A stretch of 64,000 nt of DNA from Henricia sp. BOLD:AAB3569 (lineage: Eukaryota; Echinodermata; Asteroidea; Spinulosida; Echinasteridae). The DNA lies in the NCBI GenBank assembly GCA_037783545.1, contig JBBELK010001574.1, positions 22,468-86,467 on the forward strand. The letters run 5' to 3'. The translations under genes were made by a program, and so were the position numbers. The notes under the pieces were generated by a model that was given only the letters and a program-made list of their open reading frames with translations, was not told where the DNA came from and ran no database searches. Below are positions 1 through 13,662 of the stretch, piece by piece; within the stretch, counting starts at the first letter, position 1, and the number at the start of each line of letters is the position of its first letter.

Positions 1-297
1 TTGAGGCTTCCTGACTGCTCTCACGCAAACCGTGGCTGTCTGTACACACCTCTTTGGTGTACTCCTGAGTCGTGCGCATGCTCAGTCCTTCGGACTGTCG
101 TTGACGCACCACAGTTTGGCTCGGCAATTTGGTCAAAGTGTGGTCCAAACGTCGGCAAATTTGGAGGTCGAAAAATGTTCCGAAGAACTTCAAATTTTGC
201 ATGCCCTAAACTCTCTATATTGCGCACTTGTCATAAAAATTTGACAGACTTTCGCCGGGAAATGGCAGAGAAATTTCAAAGTTTAGAAAAAACTGGG
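1..297. repeat. Divergent satellite monomer at window start
   Basis: This copy has seven differences from the consensus: T for G in the GGGG run near offset 57, C for T near 71, C for A at 88, G for A at 103, A for G at 111, C184A, and T for A at 240. It is among the most divergent monomers in the window. C184A and the offset-240 change recur in the monomers at 4160 and 5349. A more diverged copy could mean that an array edge or an older domain lies upstream, which cannot be seen here. Confidence 0.8.
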
Positions 298-594
298 TTG
301 AGGCTTCCTGACTGCTCTCACGCAAACCGTGGCTGTCTGTACACACCTCTTTGGGGTACTCCTGAGTTGTGCGCATGCTCAGTCATTCGGACTGTCGTTA
401 ACGCACCGCAGTTTGGCTCGGCAATTTGGTCAAAGTGTGGTCCAAACGTCGGCAAATTTGGAGGTCGAAAAATGTTCCGACGAACTTCAAATTTTGCATG
501 CCCTAAACTCTCTATATTGCGCACTTGTCATAAAAAATTGACAGACTTTCGCCGGGAAATGGCAGAGAAATTTCAAAGTTTAGAAAAAACTGGG
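298..594. repeat. Reference monomer of the 297-bp satellite
   Basis: This copy matches the apparent consensus and serves as the anatomy of the unit. Visible landmarks by offset are: an NRF-1-like word TGCGCATGCTCA at 73-84; two GCATGC palindromes at 76-81 and 199-204; the palindrome CGTTAACG at 99-106; an imperfect internal direct repeat, TCGGCAATTTGG at 121-132 and TCGGCAAATTTGG at 152-164; and an A run at about 235-240 that is the main site of indels. Sixteen CpG dinucleotides are present, so the unit is not CpG-depleted. One forward frame is open through all 99 codons. No similarity to 5S rRNA, snRNA, tRNA or a known SINE was recognised. Confidence 0.9.
370..381. promoter_or_regulatory. 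NRF-1/P3A2-like word, one per monomer (representative)
   Basis: TGCGCATGCTCA occurs once per monomer at offset 73-84, and this is the copy in the reference monomer. It differs at one base from the canonical NRF-1 family site (YGCGCAYGCGCR), keeping the GCGCATGC core. NRF-1 relatives include sea urchin P3A2 and Drosophila EWG. Some copies are altered, for example the C for G inside the word near 6611. The match may be accidental and no promoter is claimed. If it is bound, the array would hold roughly 200 sites at 297-bp spacing. Confidence 0.3.
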
Positions 595-3500
595 TTGAGG
601 CTTCCTGACTGCTCTCACGCAAACCGTGGCTGTCTGTACACACCTCTTTGGGGTACTCCTGAGTTGTGCGCATGCTCAGTCATTCGGACTGTCGTTAACG
701 CACCGCAGTTTGGCTCGGCAATTTGGTCAAAGTGTGGTCCAAACGTCGGCAAATTTGGAGGTCGAAAAATGTTCCGACGAACTTCAAATTTTGCATGCCC
801 TAAACTCTCTATATTGCGCACTTGTCATAACAAATTGACAGACTTTCGCCGGGAAATGGCAGATAAATTTCAAAGTTTAGAAAAAACTGGGTTGAGGCTT
901 CCTGAATGCTCTCACGCAAACCGTGGCTGTCTGTACACACCTCTTTGGGGTACTCCTGAGTTGTGCGCATGCTCAGTCATTCGGACTGTCGATAACGCAC
1001 CGCAGTTTGGCTCGGCAATTTGGTCAAAGTGTGGTCCAAACGTCGGCAAATTTGGAGGTCGAAAAATGTTCCGACGAACTTCAAATTTTGCATGCCCTAA
1101 ACTCTCTATATTGCGCACTTGTCATAAACAATTGACAGACTTTCGCCGGGAAATGGCAGAGAAATTTCAAAGTTTAGAAAAAACTGGGTTGAGGCTTCCT
1201 GACTGCTCTCACGCAAACCGTGGCTGTCTGTACACACCTCTTTGGGGTACTCCTGAGTTGTGCGCATGTTCAGTCATTCGGACTGTCGTTAACGCACCGC
1301 AGTTTGGCTCGGCAATTTGGTCAAAGTGTGGTCCAAACGTCGGCAAATTTGGAGGTCGAAAAATGTTCCGACGAACTTCAAATTTTGCATGCCCTAAACT
1401 CTCTATATTGCGCACTTGTCATAAAAAAATGACAGACTTTCGCCGGGAAATGGCAGAGAAATTTCAAAGTTTAGAAAAAACTGGGTTGAGGCTTCCTGAC
1501 TGCTCTCACGCAAACCGTGGCTGTCTGTACACACCTCTTTGGGGTACTCCTGAGTTGTGCGCATGCTCAGTCATTCGGACTGTCGTTAACGCACCGCAGT
1601 TTGGCTGGGCAATTTGGTCAAAGTGTGGTCCAAACGTCGGCAAATTTGGAGGTCGAAAAATGTTCAGACGAACTTCAAATTTTGCATGCCCTAAACTCTC
1701 TATATTGCGCACTTGTCATAAAAAATTGACAGACTTTCGCCGGGAAATGGCAGAGAAATTTCAAAGTTTAGAAAAAACTGGGTTGAGGTTTCCTGACTGC
1801 TCTCACGCAAACCGTGGCTGTCTGTACACACCTCTTTGGGGTACTCCTGAGTTGTGCGCATGCTCAGTCATTCGGACTGTCGTTAACGCACCGCAGTTTG
1901 GCTCGGCAATTTGGTCAAAGTGTGGTCCAAACGTCGGCAAATTTGGAGGTCGAAAAATGTTCCGACGAACTTCAAATTTTGCATGCTCTAAACTCTCTAT
2001 ATTGCGCACTTGTCATAAAAAAATTGACAGACTTTCGCCGGGAAATGGCAGAGAAATTTCAAAGTTTGGAAAAAACTGGGTTGAGGCTTCCTGACTGCTC
2101 TCACGCAAACCGTGGCTGTCTGTACACACCTCTTTGGGGTACTCCTGAGTTGTGCGCATGCTCAGTCATTCGGACTGTCGTTAACGCACCGCAGTTTGGC
2201 TCGGCAATTTGGTCAAAGTGTGGTCCAAACGTCGGCAAATTTGGAGGTCGAAAAATGTTCCGACGAACTTCAAATTTTGCATGCCCTAAACTCTCTATAT
2301 TGCGCACTTGTCATAAAAAATTGACAGACTTTCGCCGGGAAATGGCAGAGAAATTTCAAAGTTTAGAAAAAACTGGGTTGAGGCTTCCTGACTGCTCTCA
2401 CGCAAACCGTGGCTGTCTGTACACACCTCTTTGGGGTACTCCTGAGTTGTGCGCATGCTCAGTCATTCGGACTGTCGTTAACGCACCGCAGTTTGGCTCG
2501 GCAATTTGGTCAAAGTGTGGTCCAAACGTCGGCAAATTTGGAGGTCGAAAAATGTTCCGACGAACTTCAAATTTTGCATGCCCTAAACTCTCTATATTGC
2601 GCACTTGTCATAAAAAATTGACAGACTTTCGCCGGGAAATGGCAGAGAAATCTCAAAGTTTAGAAAAAACTGGGTTGAGGCTTCCTGACTGCTCTCACGC
2701 AAACCGTGGCTGTCTGTACACACCTCTTTGGGGTACTCCTGAGTTGTGCGCATGCTCAGTCATTCGGTCTGTCGTTAACGCACCGCAGTTTGGCTCGGCA
2801 ATTTGGTCAAAGTGTGGTCCAAACGTCGGCAAATTTGGAGGTCGAAAAATGTTCCGACGAACTTCAAATTTTGCATGCCCTAAACTCTCTATATTGCGCA
2901 CTTGTCATAAAAAATTGACAGACTTTCGCCGGGAAATGGCAGAGAAATTTCAAAGTTTAGAAAAAACTGGGTTGAGGCTTCCTGACTGCTCTCACGCAAA
3001 CCGTGGCTGTCTGTACACACCTCTTTGGGGTACTCCTGAGTTGTGCGCATGCTCAGTCATTCGGACTGTCGTTAACGCACCGCAGTTTGGCTCGGCAATT
3101 TGGTCAAAGTGTGGTCCAAACGTCGGCAAATTTGGAGGTCGAAAAATGTTCCGACGAACTTCAAATTTTGCATGCCCTAAACTCTCTATATTGCGCACTT
3201 GTCATAAAAAATTGACAGACTTTCGCCGGGAAATGGCAGAGAAAGTTCAAAGTTTAGAAAAAACTGGGTTGAGGCTTCCTGACTGCTCTCACGCAAACCG
3301 TGGCTGTCTGTACACACCTCTTTGGGGTACTCCTGAGTTGTGCGCATGCTCAGTCATTCGGACTGTCGTTAACGCACCGCAGTTTGGCTCGGCAATTTGG
3401 TCAAAGTGTGGTCCAAACGTCGGCAAATTTGGAGGTCGAAAAATGTTCCGAAGAACTTCAAATTTTGCATGCCCTAAACTCTCTATATTGCGCACTTGTC

Positions 3501-4159
3501 ATAAAAAATTGACAGACTTTCGCCGGGAAATGGCAGAGAAATTTCAAAGTTTAGAAAAAACTGGGTTGAGGCTTCCTGACTGCTCTCACGCAAACCGTGG
3601 CTGTCTGTACACACCTCTTTGGGGTACTCCTGAGTTGTGCGCATGCTCAGTCATTCGGACTGTCGATAACGCACCGCAGTTTGGCTCGGCAATTTGGTCA
3701 AAGTGTGGTCCAAACGTCGGCAAATTTGGAGGTCGAAAAATGTTCCGACGAACTTCAAATTTTGCATGCCCTAAACTCTCTATATTGCGCACTTGTCATA
3801 AAAAATTGACAGACTTTCGCCGGGAAATGGCAGAGAAATTTCAAAGTTTAGAAAAAACTGGGTTGAGGCTTCCTGACTGCTCTCACGCAAACCGTGGCTG
3901 TCTGTACACACCTCTTTGGGGTACTCCTGAGTTGTGCGCATGCTCAGTCATTCGGACTGTCGTTAACGCACCGCAGTTTGGCTCGGCAATTTGGTCAAAG
4001 TGTGGTCCAAACGTCGGCAAATTTGGAGGTCGAAAAATGTTCCGACGAACTTCAAATTTTGCATGCCCTAAACTCTCTATATTGCGCACTTGTCATAAAA
4101 AATTGACAGACTTTCGCCGGGAAATGGCAGAGAAATTTCAAAGTTTAGAAAAAACTGGG

Positions 4160-6536
4160 TTGAGGCTTCCTGACTGCTCTCACGCAAACCGTGGCTGTCT
4201 GTACACACCTCTTTGGGGGTACTCCTGAGTTGTGCGCATGCTCAGTCATTCGGACTGTCGTTAACGCACCGCAGTTTGGCTCGGCAATTTGGTCAAAGTG
4301 TGGTCCAAACGTCGGCAAATTTGGAGGTCGAAAAATGTTCCGAAGAACTTCAAATTTTGCATGCCCTAAACTCTCTATATTGCGCACTTGTCATAAAAAT
4401 TTGACAGACTTTCGCCGGGAAATGGCAGAGAAATTTCAAAGTTTAGAAAAAACTGGGTTGAGGCTTCCTGACTGCTCTCACGCAAACCGTGGCTGTCTGT
4501 ACACACCTCTTTGGGGTACTCCTGAGTTGTGCGCATGCTCAGTCATTCGGACTGTCGTTAACGCACCGCAGTTTGGCTCGGCAATTTGGTCAAAGTGTGG
4601 TACAAACGTCGGCAAATTTGGAGGTCGAAAAATGTTCCGACGAACTTCAAATTTTGCATGCCCTAAACTCTCTATATTGCGCACTTGTCATAAAAAATTG
4701 ACAGACTTTCGCCGGGAAATGGCAGAGAAATTTCAAAGTTTAGAAAAAACTGGGTTGAGGCTTCCTGACTGCTCTCACGCAAACCGTGGCTGTCTGTACA
4801 CACCTCTTTGGGGTACTCCTGAGTTGTGCGCATGCTCAGTCATTCGGACTGTCGTTAACGCACCGCAGTTTGGCTCGGCAATTTGGTCAAAGTGTGGTCC
4901 AAACGTCGGCAAATTTGGAGGTCGAAAAATGTTCCGAAGAACTTCAAATTGTGCATGCCCTAAACTCTCTATATTGCGCACTTGTCATAAAAAATTGACA
5001 GACTTTCGTCGGGAAATGGCAGAGAAATTTCAAAGTTTAGAAAAAACTTGGTTGAGGCTTCCTGACTGCTCTCACGCAAACCGTGGCTGTCTGTACACAC
5101 CTTTTTGGGGTACTCCTGAGTTGTGCGCATGCTCAGTCATTCGGACTGTCGATAACGCACCGCAGTTTGGCTCGGCAATTTGGTCAAAGTGTGGTCCAAA
5201 CGTCGGCAAATTTGGAGGTCGAAAAATGTTCCGACGAACTTCAAATTTTGCATGCCCTAAACTCTCTATATTGCGCACTTGTCATAAAAAATTGACAGAC
5301 TTTCGCCGGGAAATGGCAGAGAAATTTCAAAGTTTAGAAAAAACTGGGTTGAGGCTTCCTGACTGCTCTCACGCAAACCGTGGCTGTCTGTACACACCTC
5401 TTTGGGGTACTCCTGAGTTGTGCGCATGCTCAGTCATTCGGACTGTCGTTAACGCACCGCAGTTTGGCTCGGCAATTTGGTCAAAGTGTGGTCCAAACGT
5501 CGGCAAATTTGGAGGTCGAAAAATGTTCCGAAGAACTTCAAATTTTGCATGCCCTAAACTCTCTATATTGCGCACTTGTCATAAAAATTTGACAGACTTT
5601 CGCCGGGAAATGGCAGAGAAATTTCAAAGTTTAGAAAAAACTGGGTTGAGGCTTCCTGACTGCTCTCACGCAAACCGTGGCTGTCTGTACACACCTCTTT
5701 GGGGTACTCCTGAGTTGTGCGCATGCTCAGTCATTCGGACTGTCGTTAACGCACCGCAGTTTGGCTCGGCAATTTGGTCAAAGTGTGGTCCAAACGTCGG
5801 CAAATTTGGAGGTCGAAAAATGTTCCGACGAACTTCAAATTTTGCATGCCCTAAACTCTCTATATTGCGCACTTGTCATAAAAAATTGACAGACTTTCGC
5901 CGGGAAATGGCAGAGAAATTTCAAAGTTTAGAAAAAACTGGGTTGAGGCTTCCTGACTGCTCTCACGCAAACCGTGGCTGTCTGTACACACCTCTTTGGG
6001 GTACTCCTGAGTTGTGCGCATGCTCAGTCATTCGGACTGTCGTTAACGCACCGCAGTTTGGCTCGGCAATTTGGTCAAAGTGTGGTCCAAACGTCGGCAA
6101 ATTTGGAGGTCGAAAAATGTTCCGAAGAACTTCAAATTGTGCATGCCCTAAACTCTCTATATTGCGCACTTGTCATAAAAAATTGACAGACTTTCGCCGG
6201 GAAATGGCAGAGAAATTTCAAAGTTTAGAAAAAACTTGGTTGAGGCTTCCTGACTGCTCTCACGCAAACCGTGGCTGTCTGTACACACCTCTTTGGGGTA
6301 CTCCTGAGTTGTGCGCATGCTCAGTCATTCGGACTGTCGATAACGCACCGCAGTTTGGCTCGGCAATTTGGTCAAAGTGTGGTCCAAACGTCGGCAAATT
6401 TGGAGGTCGAAAAATGTTCCGACGAACTTCAAATTTTGCATGCCCTAAACTCTCTATATTGCGCACTTGTCATAAAAAATTGACAGACTTTCGCCGGGAA
6501 ATGGCAGAGAAATTTCAAAGTTTAGAAAAAACTGGG
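4160..6536. repeat. Tandem duplication of a 4-monomer higher-order repeat
   Basis: Copy 1 is 4160-5348 and copy 2 is 5349-6536. Monomer 1 of each has C184A and T for A at 240. Monomer 2 is near consensus. Monomer 3 has C184A, T197G and G295T. Monomer 4 has T101A. Differences between the copies are few: an extra G near 4217, A for C near 4602, T for C near 5009 and T for C near 5103. The order of four linked variants is reproduced exactly, which indicates a unit duplication of about 1.19 kb rather than independent mutation. A related C184A then T101A pair also occurs at 3269 and 3566. Confidence 0.9.
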
Positions 6537-7723
6537 TTGAGGCTTCCTGACTGCTCTCACGCAAACCGTGGCTGTCTGTACACACCTCTTTGGGGTACTC
6601 CTGAGTTGTGCTCATGCTCAGTCATTCGGACTGTCGTTAACGCACTGCAGTTTGGCTCGGCAATTTGGTCAAAGTGTGATCCAAACGTCGGCAAATTTGG
6701 AGGTCGAAAAATGTTCCGACGAACTTCAAATTTTGCATGCCCTAAACTCTCTATATTGCGCACTTGTCATAAAAAATTGACAGACTTTCGCCGGGAAATG
6801 GCAGAGAAATTTCAAAGTTTAGAAAAAACTGGGTTGAGGCTTCCTGACTGCTCTCACGCAAACCGTGGCTGTCTGTACACACCTCTTTGGGGTACTCCTG
6901 AGTTGTGCGCATGCTCAGTCATTCGGACTGTCGTTAACGCACCGCAGTTTGGCTCGGCAATTTGGTCAAAGTGTGGTCCAAACGTCGACAAATTTGGAGG
7001 TCGAAAAATGTTCCGACGAACTTCAAATTTTGCATGTCCTAAACTCTCTATATTGCGCACTTGTCATAAAAATTGACAGACTTTCGCCGGGAAATGGCAG
7101 AGAAATTTCAAAGTTTAGAAAAAACTGGGTTGAGGCTTCCTGACTGCTCTCACGCAAACCGTGGCTGTCTGTACACACCTCTTTGGGGTACTCCTGAGTT
7201 GTGCGCATGCTCAGTCATTCGGACTGTCGTTAACGCACCGCAGTTTGGCTCGGCAATTTGGTCAAAGTGTGGTCCAAACGTCGGCAAATTTGGAGGTCGA
7301 AAAATGTTCCGACGAACTTCAAATTTTGCATGCCCTAAACTCTCTATATTGCGCACTTGTCATACAAAATTGACAGACTTTCGCCGGGAAATGGCAGAGA
7401 AATTTCAAAGTTTAGAAAAAACTGGGTTGAGGCTTCCTGACTGCTCTCACGCAAACCGTGGCTGTCTGTACACACCTCTTTGGTGTACTCCTGAGTTGTG
7501 CGCATGCTCAGTCATTCGGACTGTCGTTAACGCACCGCAGTTTGGCTCGGCAATTTGGTCAAAGTGTGGTCCAAACGTCGGCAAATTTGGAGGTCGAAAA
7601 ATGTTCCGACGAACTTCAAATTTTGCATGCCCTAAACTCTCTATATTGCGCACTTGTCATAAAAAATTGACAGACTTTCGCCGGGAAATGGCAGAGAAAT
7701 TTCAAAGTTTAGAAAAAACTGGG

Positions 7724-10396
7724 TTGAGGCTTCCTGACTGCTCTCACGCAAACCGTGGCTGTCTGTACACACCTCTTTGGGGTACTCCTGAGTTGTGCGC
7801 ATGCTCAGTCATTCGGACTGTCGTTAACGCACCGCAGTTTGGCTCGGCAATTTGGTCATAGTGTGGTCCAAACGTCGGCAAATTTGGAGGTCGAAAAATA
7901 TTCCGACGAACTTCAAATTTTGCATGCCCTAAACTCTCTATATTGCGCACTTGTCATAAAAAATTGACAGACTTTCGCCGGGAAATGGCAGAGAAATTTC
8001 AAAGTTTGGAAAAAACTGGGTTGAGGCTTCCTGACTGCTCTCACGCAAACCGTGGCTGTCTGTACACACCTCTTTGGGGTACTCCTGAGTTGTGCGCATG
8101 CTCAGTCATTCGGACTGTCGTTAACGCACCGCAGTTTGGCTCGGCAATTTGGTCAAAGTGTGGTCCAAACGTCGGCAAATTTGGAGGTCGAGAAATGTTC
8201 CGACGAACTTCAAATTTTGCATGCCCTAAACTCTCTATATTGCGCACTTGTCATAAAAAATTGACAGACTTTCGCCGGGAAATGGCAGAGAAATTTCAAA
8301 GTTTAGAAAAAACTGGGTTGAGGCTTCCTGACTGCTCTCACGCAAACTGTGGCTGTCTGTACACACCTCTTTGGGGTACTCCTGAGTTGTGCGCATGCTC
8401 AGTCTTTCGGACTGTCGTTAACGCACCGCAGTTTGGCTCGGCAATTTGGTCAAAGTGTGGTCCAAACGTCGGCAAATTTGGAGGTCGAAAAATGTTCCGA
8501 CGAACTTCAAATTTTGCATGCCCTAAACTCTCTATATTGCGCACTTGTCATAAAAAATTGACAGACTTTCGCCGGGAAATGGCAGAGAAATTTCAAAGTT
8601 TAGAAAAAAACTGGGTTGAGGCTTCCTGACTGCTCTCACGCAAACCGTGGCTGTCTGTACACATCTCTTTGGGGTACTCCTGAGTTGTGCGCATGCTCAG
8701 TCATTCGGACTGTCGTTAACGCACCGCAGTTTGGCTCGGCAATTTGGTCAAAGTGTGGTCCAAACGTCGGCAAATTTGGAGGTCGAAAAATGTTCCGACG
8801 AACTTCAAATTTTGCATGCCCTAAACTCTCTATATTGCGCACTTGTCATGAAAAAATGACAGACTTTCGCCGGGAAATGGCAGAGAAATTTCAAAGTTTA
8901 GAAAAAAACTGGGTTGAGGCTTCCTGACTGCTCTCACGCAAACCGTGGCTGTCTTTACACACCTCTTTGGGGTACTCCTGAGTTGTGCGCATGCTCAGTC
9001 ATTCGGACTGTCGTTAACGCACCGCAGTTTGGCTCGGCAATTTGGTCAAAGTGTGGTCCAAACGTCGGCAAATTTGGAGGCGAAAAATGTTCCGACGAAC
9101 TTCAAATTTTGCATGCCCTAAACTCTCTATATTGCGCACTTGTCATAAAAAATTGACAGACTTTCGCCGGGAAATGGCAGAGAAATTTCAAAGTTTAGAA
9201 AAAACTGGGTTGAGGCTTCCTGACTGCTCTCACGCAAACCGTGGCTGTCTGTACACACCTCTTTGGGGTACTCCTGAGTTGTGCGCATGCTCAGTCATTC
9301 GGACTGTCGTTAACGCACCGCAGTTTGGCTCGGCAATTTGGTCAAAGTGTGGTCCAAACGTCGGCAAATTTGGAGGTCGAAAAATGTTCCGACGAACTTC
9401 AAATTTTGCATGCCCTAAACTCTCTATATTGCGCACTTGTCATAAAAAATTGACAGACTTTCGCCGGGAAATGGCAGAGAAATTTCAAAGTTTGGAAAAA
9501 ACTGGGTTGAGGCTTCCTGACTGCTCTCACGCAAACCGTGGCTGTCTGTACACACCTCTTTGGGGTACTCCTGAGTTGTGCGCATGCTCAGTCATTCGGA
9601 CTGTCGTTAACGCACCGCAGTTTGGCTCGGCAATTTGGTCAAAGTGTGGTCCAAACGTCGGCAAATTTGGAGGTCGAAAAATGTTCCGACGAACTTCAAA
9701 TTTTGCATGCCCTAAACTCTCTATATTGCGCACTTGTCATAAAAAATTGACAGACTTTCGCCGGGAAATGGCAGAGAAATTTCAAAGTTTAGAAAAAACT
9801 GGGTTGAGGCTTCCTGACTGCTCTCACGCAAACTGTGGCTGTCTGTACACACCTCTTTGGGGTACTCCTGAGTTGTGCGCATGCTCAGTCTTTCGGACTG
9901 TCGTTAACGCACCGCAGTTTGGCTCGGCAATTTGGTCAAAGTGTGGTCCAAACGTCGGCAAATTTGGAGGTCGAAAAATGTTCCGACGAACTTCAAATTT
10001 TGCATGCCCTAAACTCTCTATATTGCGCACTTGTCATACAAAATTGACAGACTTTCGCCGGGAAATGGCAGAGAAATTTCAAAGTTAAGAAAAAACTGGG
10101 TTGAGGCTTCCTGACTGCTCTCACGCAAACCGTGGCTGTCTGTACACACCTCTTTGGGGTACTCCTGAGTTGTGCGCATGCTCAGTCATTCGGACTGTCG
10201 TTAACGCACCGCAGTTTGGCTCGGCAATTTGGTCAAAGTGTGGTCCAAACGTCGGCAAATTTGGAGGCGAAAAATGTTCCGACGAACTTCAAATTTTGCA
10301 TGCCCTAAACTCTCTATATTGCGCACTTGTCATAAAAAATTGACAGACTTTCGCCGGGAAATGGCAGAGAAATTTCAAAGTTTAGAAAAAACTGGG
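7724..10396. repeat. Imperfect 5-mer and 4-mer higher-order repeats
   Basis: The monomers at 7724 and 9210 both have GTTTGG in place of GTTTAG near offset 286. The monomers at 8318 and 9804 share C31T with A88T. The monomers at 8914 and 10101 share loss of the T in GGTCGAAA. The order is therefore the same in 7724-9209 (five monomers) and 9210-10396 (four monomers), with one additional monomer at 8616 in the first. The GTTTGG variant reappears at 10397 as the start of a possible third copy, which then diverges. C31T with A88T also recurs alone at 11882. Confidence 0.75.
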
Positions 10397-13300
10397 TTGA
10401 GGCTTCCTGACTGCTCTCACGCAAACCGTGGCTGTCTGTACACACCTCTTTGGGGTACTCCTGAGTTGTGCGCATGCTCAGTCATTCGGACTGTCGTTAA
10501 CGCACCGCAGTTTGGCTCGGCAATTTGGTCAAAGTGTGGTCCAAACGTCGGCAAATTTGGAGGTCGAAAAATGTTCCGACGAACTTCAAATTTTGCATGC
10601 CCTAAACTCTCTATATTGCGCACTTGTCATAAAAAATTGACAGACTTTCGCCGGGAAATGGCAGAGAAATTTCAAAGTTTGGAAAAAACTGGGTTGAGGC
10701 TTCCTGACTGCTCTCACGCAAACCGTGGCTGTCTGTACACACCTCTTTGGGGTACTCCTGAGTTGTGCGCATGCTCAGTCATTCGGACTGTCGTTAACGC
10801 ACCGTAGTTTGGCTCGGCAATTTGGTCAAAGTGTGGTCCAAACGTCGGCAAATTTGGAGGTCGAAAAATGTTCCGACGAACTTCAAATTTTGCATGCCCT
10901 AAACTCTCTATATTGCGCACTTGTCATAAAAAATTGACAGACTTTCGCCGGGAAATGGCAGAGAAATTTCAAAGTTTAGAAAAAACTGGGTTGAGGCTTC
11001 CTGACTGCTCTCACGCAAACCGTGGCTGTCTGTACACACCTCTTTGGGGTACTCCTGAGTTGTGCGCATGCTCAGTCATTCGGTCTGTCGTTAACGCACC
11101 GCAGTTTGGCTCGGCAATTTGGTCAAAGTGTGGTCCAAACGTCGGCAAATTTGGAGGTCGAAAAATGTTCGGACGAACTTCAAATTTTGCATGCCCTAAA
11201 CTCTCTATATTGCGCACTTGTCATAAAAAATTGACAGACTTTCGCCGGGAAATGGCAGAGAAATTTCAAAGTTTAGAAAAAACTGGGTTGAGGCTTCCTG
11301 ACTGCTCTCACGCAAACCGTGGCTGTCTGTACACACCTCTTTGGGGTACTCCTGAGTTGTGCGCATGCTCAGTCATTCGGACTGTCGTTAACGCACCGCA
11401 GTTTGGCTCGGCAATTTGGTCAAAGTGTGGTCCAAACGTCGGCAAATTTGGAGGTCGAAAAATGTTCCGACGAACTTCAAATTTTGCATGCCCTAAACTC
11501 TCTATATTGCGCACTTGTCATAAAAAATTGACAGACTTTCGCCGGGAAATGGCAGAGAAATTTCAAAGTTTAGAAAAAACTGGGTTGAGGCTTCCTGACT
11601 GCTCTCACGCAAACCGTGGCTGTCTGTACACACCTCTTTGGGGTACTCCTGAGTTGTGCGCATGCTCAGTCATTCGGACTGTCGTTAACGCACCGCAGTT
11701 TGGCTCGGCAATTTGGTCAAAGTGTGGTCCAAACGTCGGCAAATTTGGAGGTCGAAAAATGTTCCGACGAACTTCAAATTTTGCATGCCCTAAACTCTCT
11801 ATATTGCGCACTTGTCATAAAAAATTGACAGACTTTCGCCGGGAAATGGCAGAGAAATTTCAAAGTTTAGAAAAAACTGGGTTGAGGCTTCCTGACTGCT
11901 CTCACGCAAACTGTGGCTGTCTGTACACACCTCTTTGGGGTACTCCTGAGTTGTGCGCATGCTCAGTCTTTCGGACTGTCGTTAACGCACCGCAGTTTGG
12001 CTCGGCAATTTGGTCAAAGTGTGGTCCAAACGTCGGCAAATTTGGAGGTCGAAAAATGTTCCGACGAACTTCAAATTTTGCATGCCCTAAACTCTCTATA
12101 TTGCGCACTTGTCATAAAAAATTGACAGACTTTCGCCGGGAAATGGCAGAGAAATTTCAAAGTTTAGAAAAAACTGGGTTGAGGCTTCCTGACTGCTCTC
12201 ACGCAAACCGTGGCTGTCTGTACACACCTCTTTGGGGTACTCCTGAGTTGTGCGCATGCTCAGTCATTCGGACTGTCGTTAACGCACCGCAGTTTGGCTC
12301 GGCAATTTGGTCAAAGTGTGGTCCAAACGTCGGCAAATTTGGAGGTCGAAAAATGTTCCGACGAACTTCAAATTTTGCATGCCCTAAACTCTCTATATTG
12401 CGCACTTGTCATAAAAAATTGACAGACTTTCGCCGGGAAATGGCAGAGAAATTTCAAAGTTTAGAAAAAACTGGGTTGAGGCTTCCTGACTGCTCTCACG
12501 CAAACCGTGGCTGTCTGTACACACCTCTTTGGGGTACTCCTGAGTTGTGCGCATGCTCAGTCATTCGGACTGTCGTTAACGCACCGCAGTTTGGCTCGGC
12601 AATTTGGTCAAAGTGTGGTCCAAACGTCGGCAAATTTGGAGGTCGAAAAATTTTCAGACGAACTTCAAATTTTGCATGCCCTAAACTCTCTATATTGCGC
12701 ACTTGTCATACAAAATTTACAGACTTTCGCCGGGAAATGGCAGAGAAATTTCAAAGTTTAGAAAAAACTGGGTTGAGGCTTCCTGACTGCTCTCACGCAA
12801 ACCGTGGCTGTCTGTACACACCTCTTTGGGGTACTCCTGAGTTGTGCGCATGCTCAGTCATTCGGACTGTCGTTAACGCACCGCAGTTTGGCTCGGCAAT
12901 TTGGTCAAAGTGTGGTCCAAACGTCGGCAAATTTGGAGGTCGAAAAATGTTCCGACGAACTTCAAATTTTGCATGCCCTAAACTCTCTATATTGCGCACT
13001 TGTCATAAAAAATTGACAGACTTTCGCCGGGAAATGGCAGAGAAATTTCAAAGTTTGGAAAAAACTGGGTTGAGGCTTCCTGACTGCTCTCACGCAAACC
13101 GTGGCTGTCTGTACACACCTCTTTGGGGTACTCCTGAGTTGTGCGCATGCTCAGTCATTCGGACTGTCGTTAACGCACCGCAGTTTGGCTCGGCAATTTG
13201 GTCAAAGTGTGGTCCAAACGTCGGCAAATTTGGAGGTCGAAAAATGTTCCGACGAACTTCAAATTTTGCATGCCCTAAACTCTCTATATTGCGCACTTGT

Positions 13301-13662
13301 CATAAAAAATTGACAGACTTTCGCCGGGAAATGGCAGAGAAATTTCAAAGTTTAGAAAAACTGGGTTGAGGCTTCCTGACTGCTCTCACGCAAACCGTGG
13401 CTGTCTGTACACACCTCTTTGGGGTACTCCTGAGTTGTGCGCATGCTCAGTCATTCGGTCTGTCGTTAACGCACCGCAGTTTGGCTCGGCAATTTGGTCA
13501 AAGTGTGGTCCAAACGTCGGCAAATTTGGAGGTCGAAAAATGTTCCGACGAACTTCAAATTTTGCATGCCCTAAACTCTCTATATTGCGCACTTGTCATA
13601 AAAAATTGACAGACTTTCGCCGGGAAATGGCAGAGAAATTTCAAAGTTTAGAAAAAACTGGG

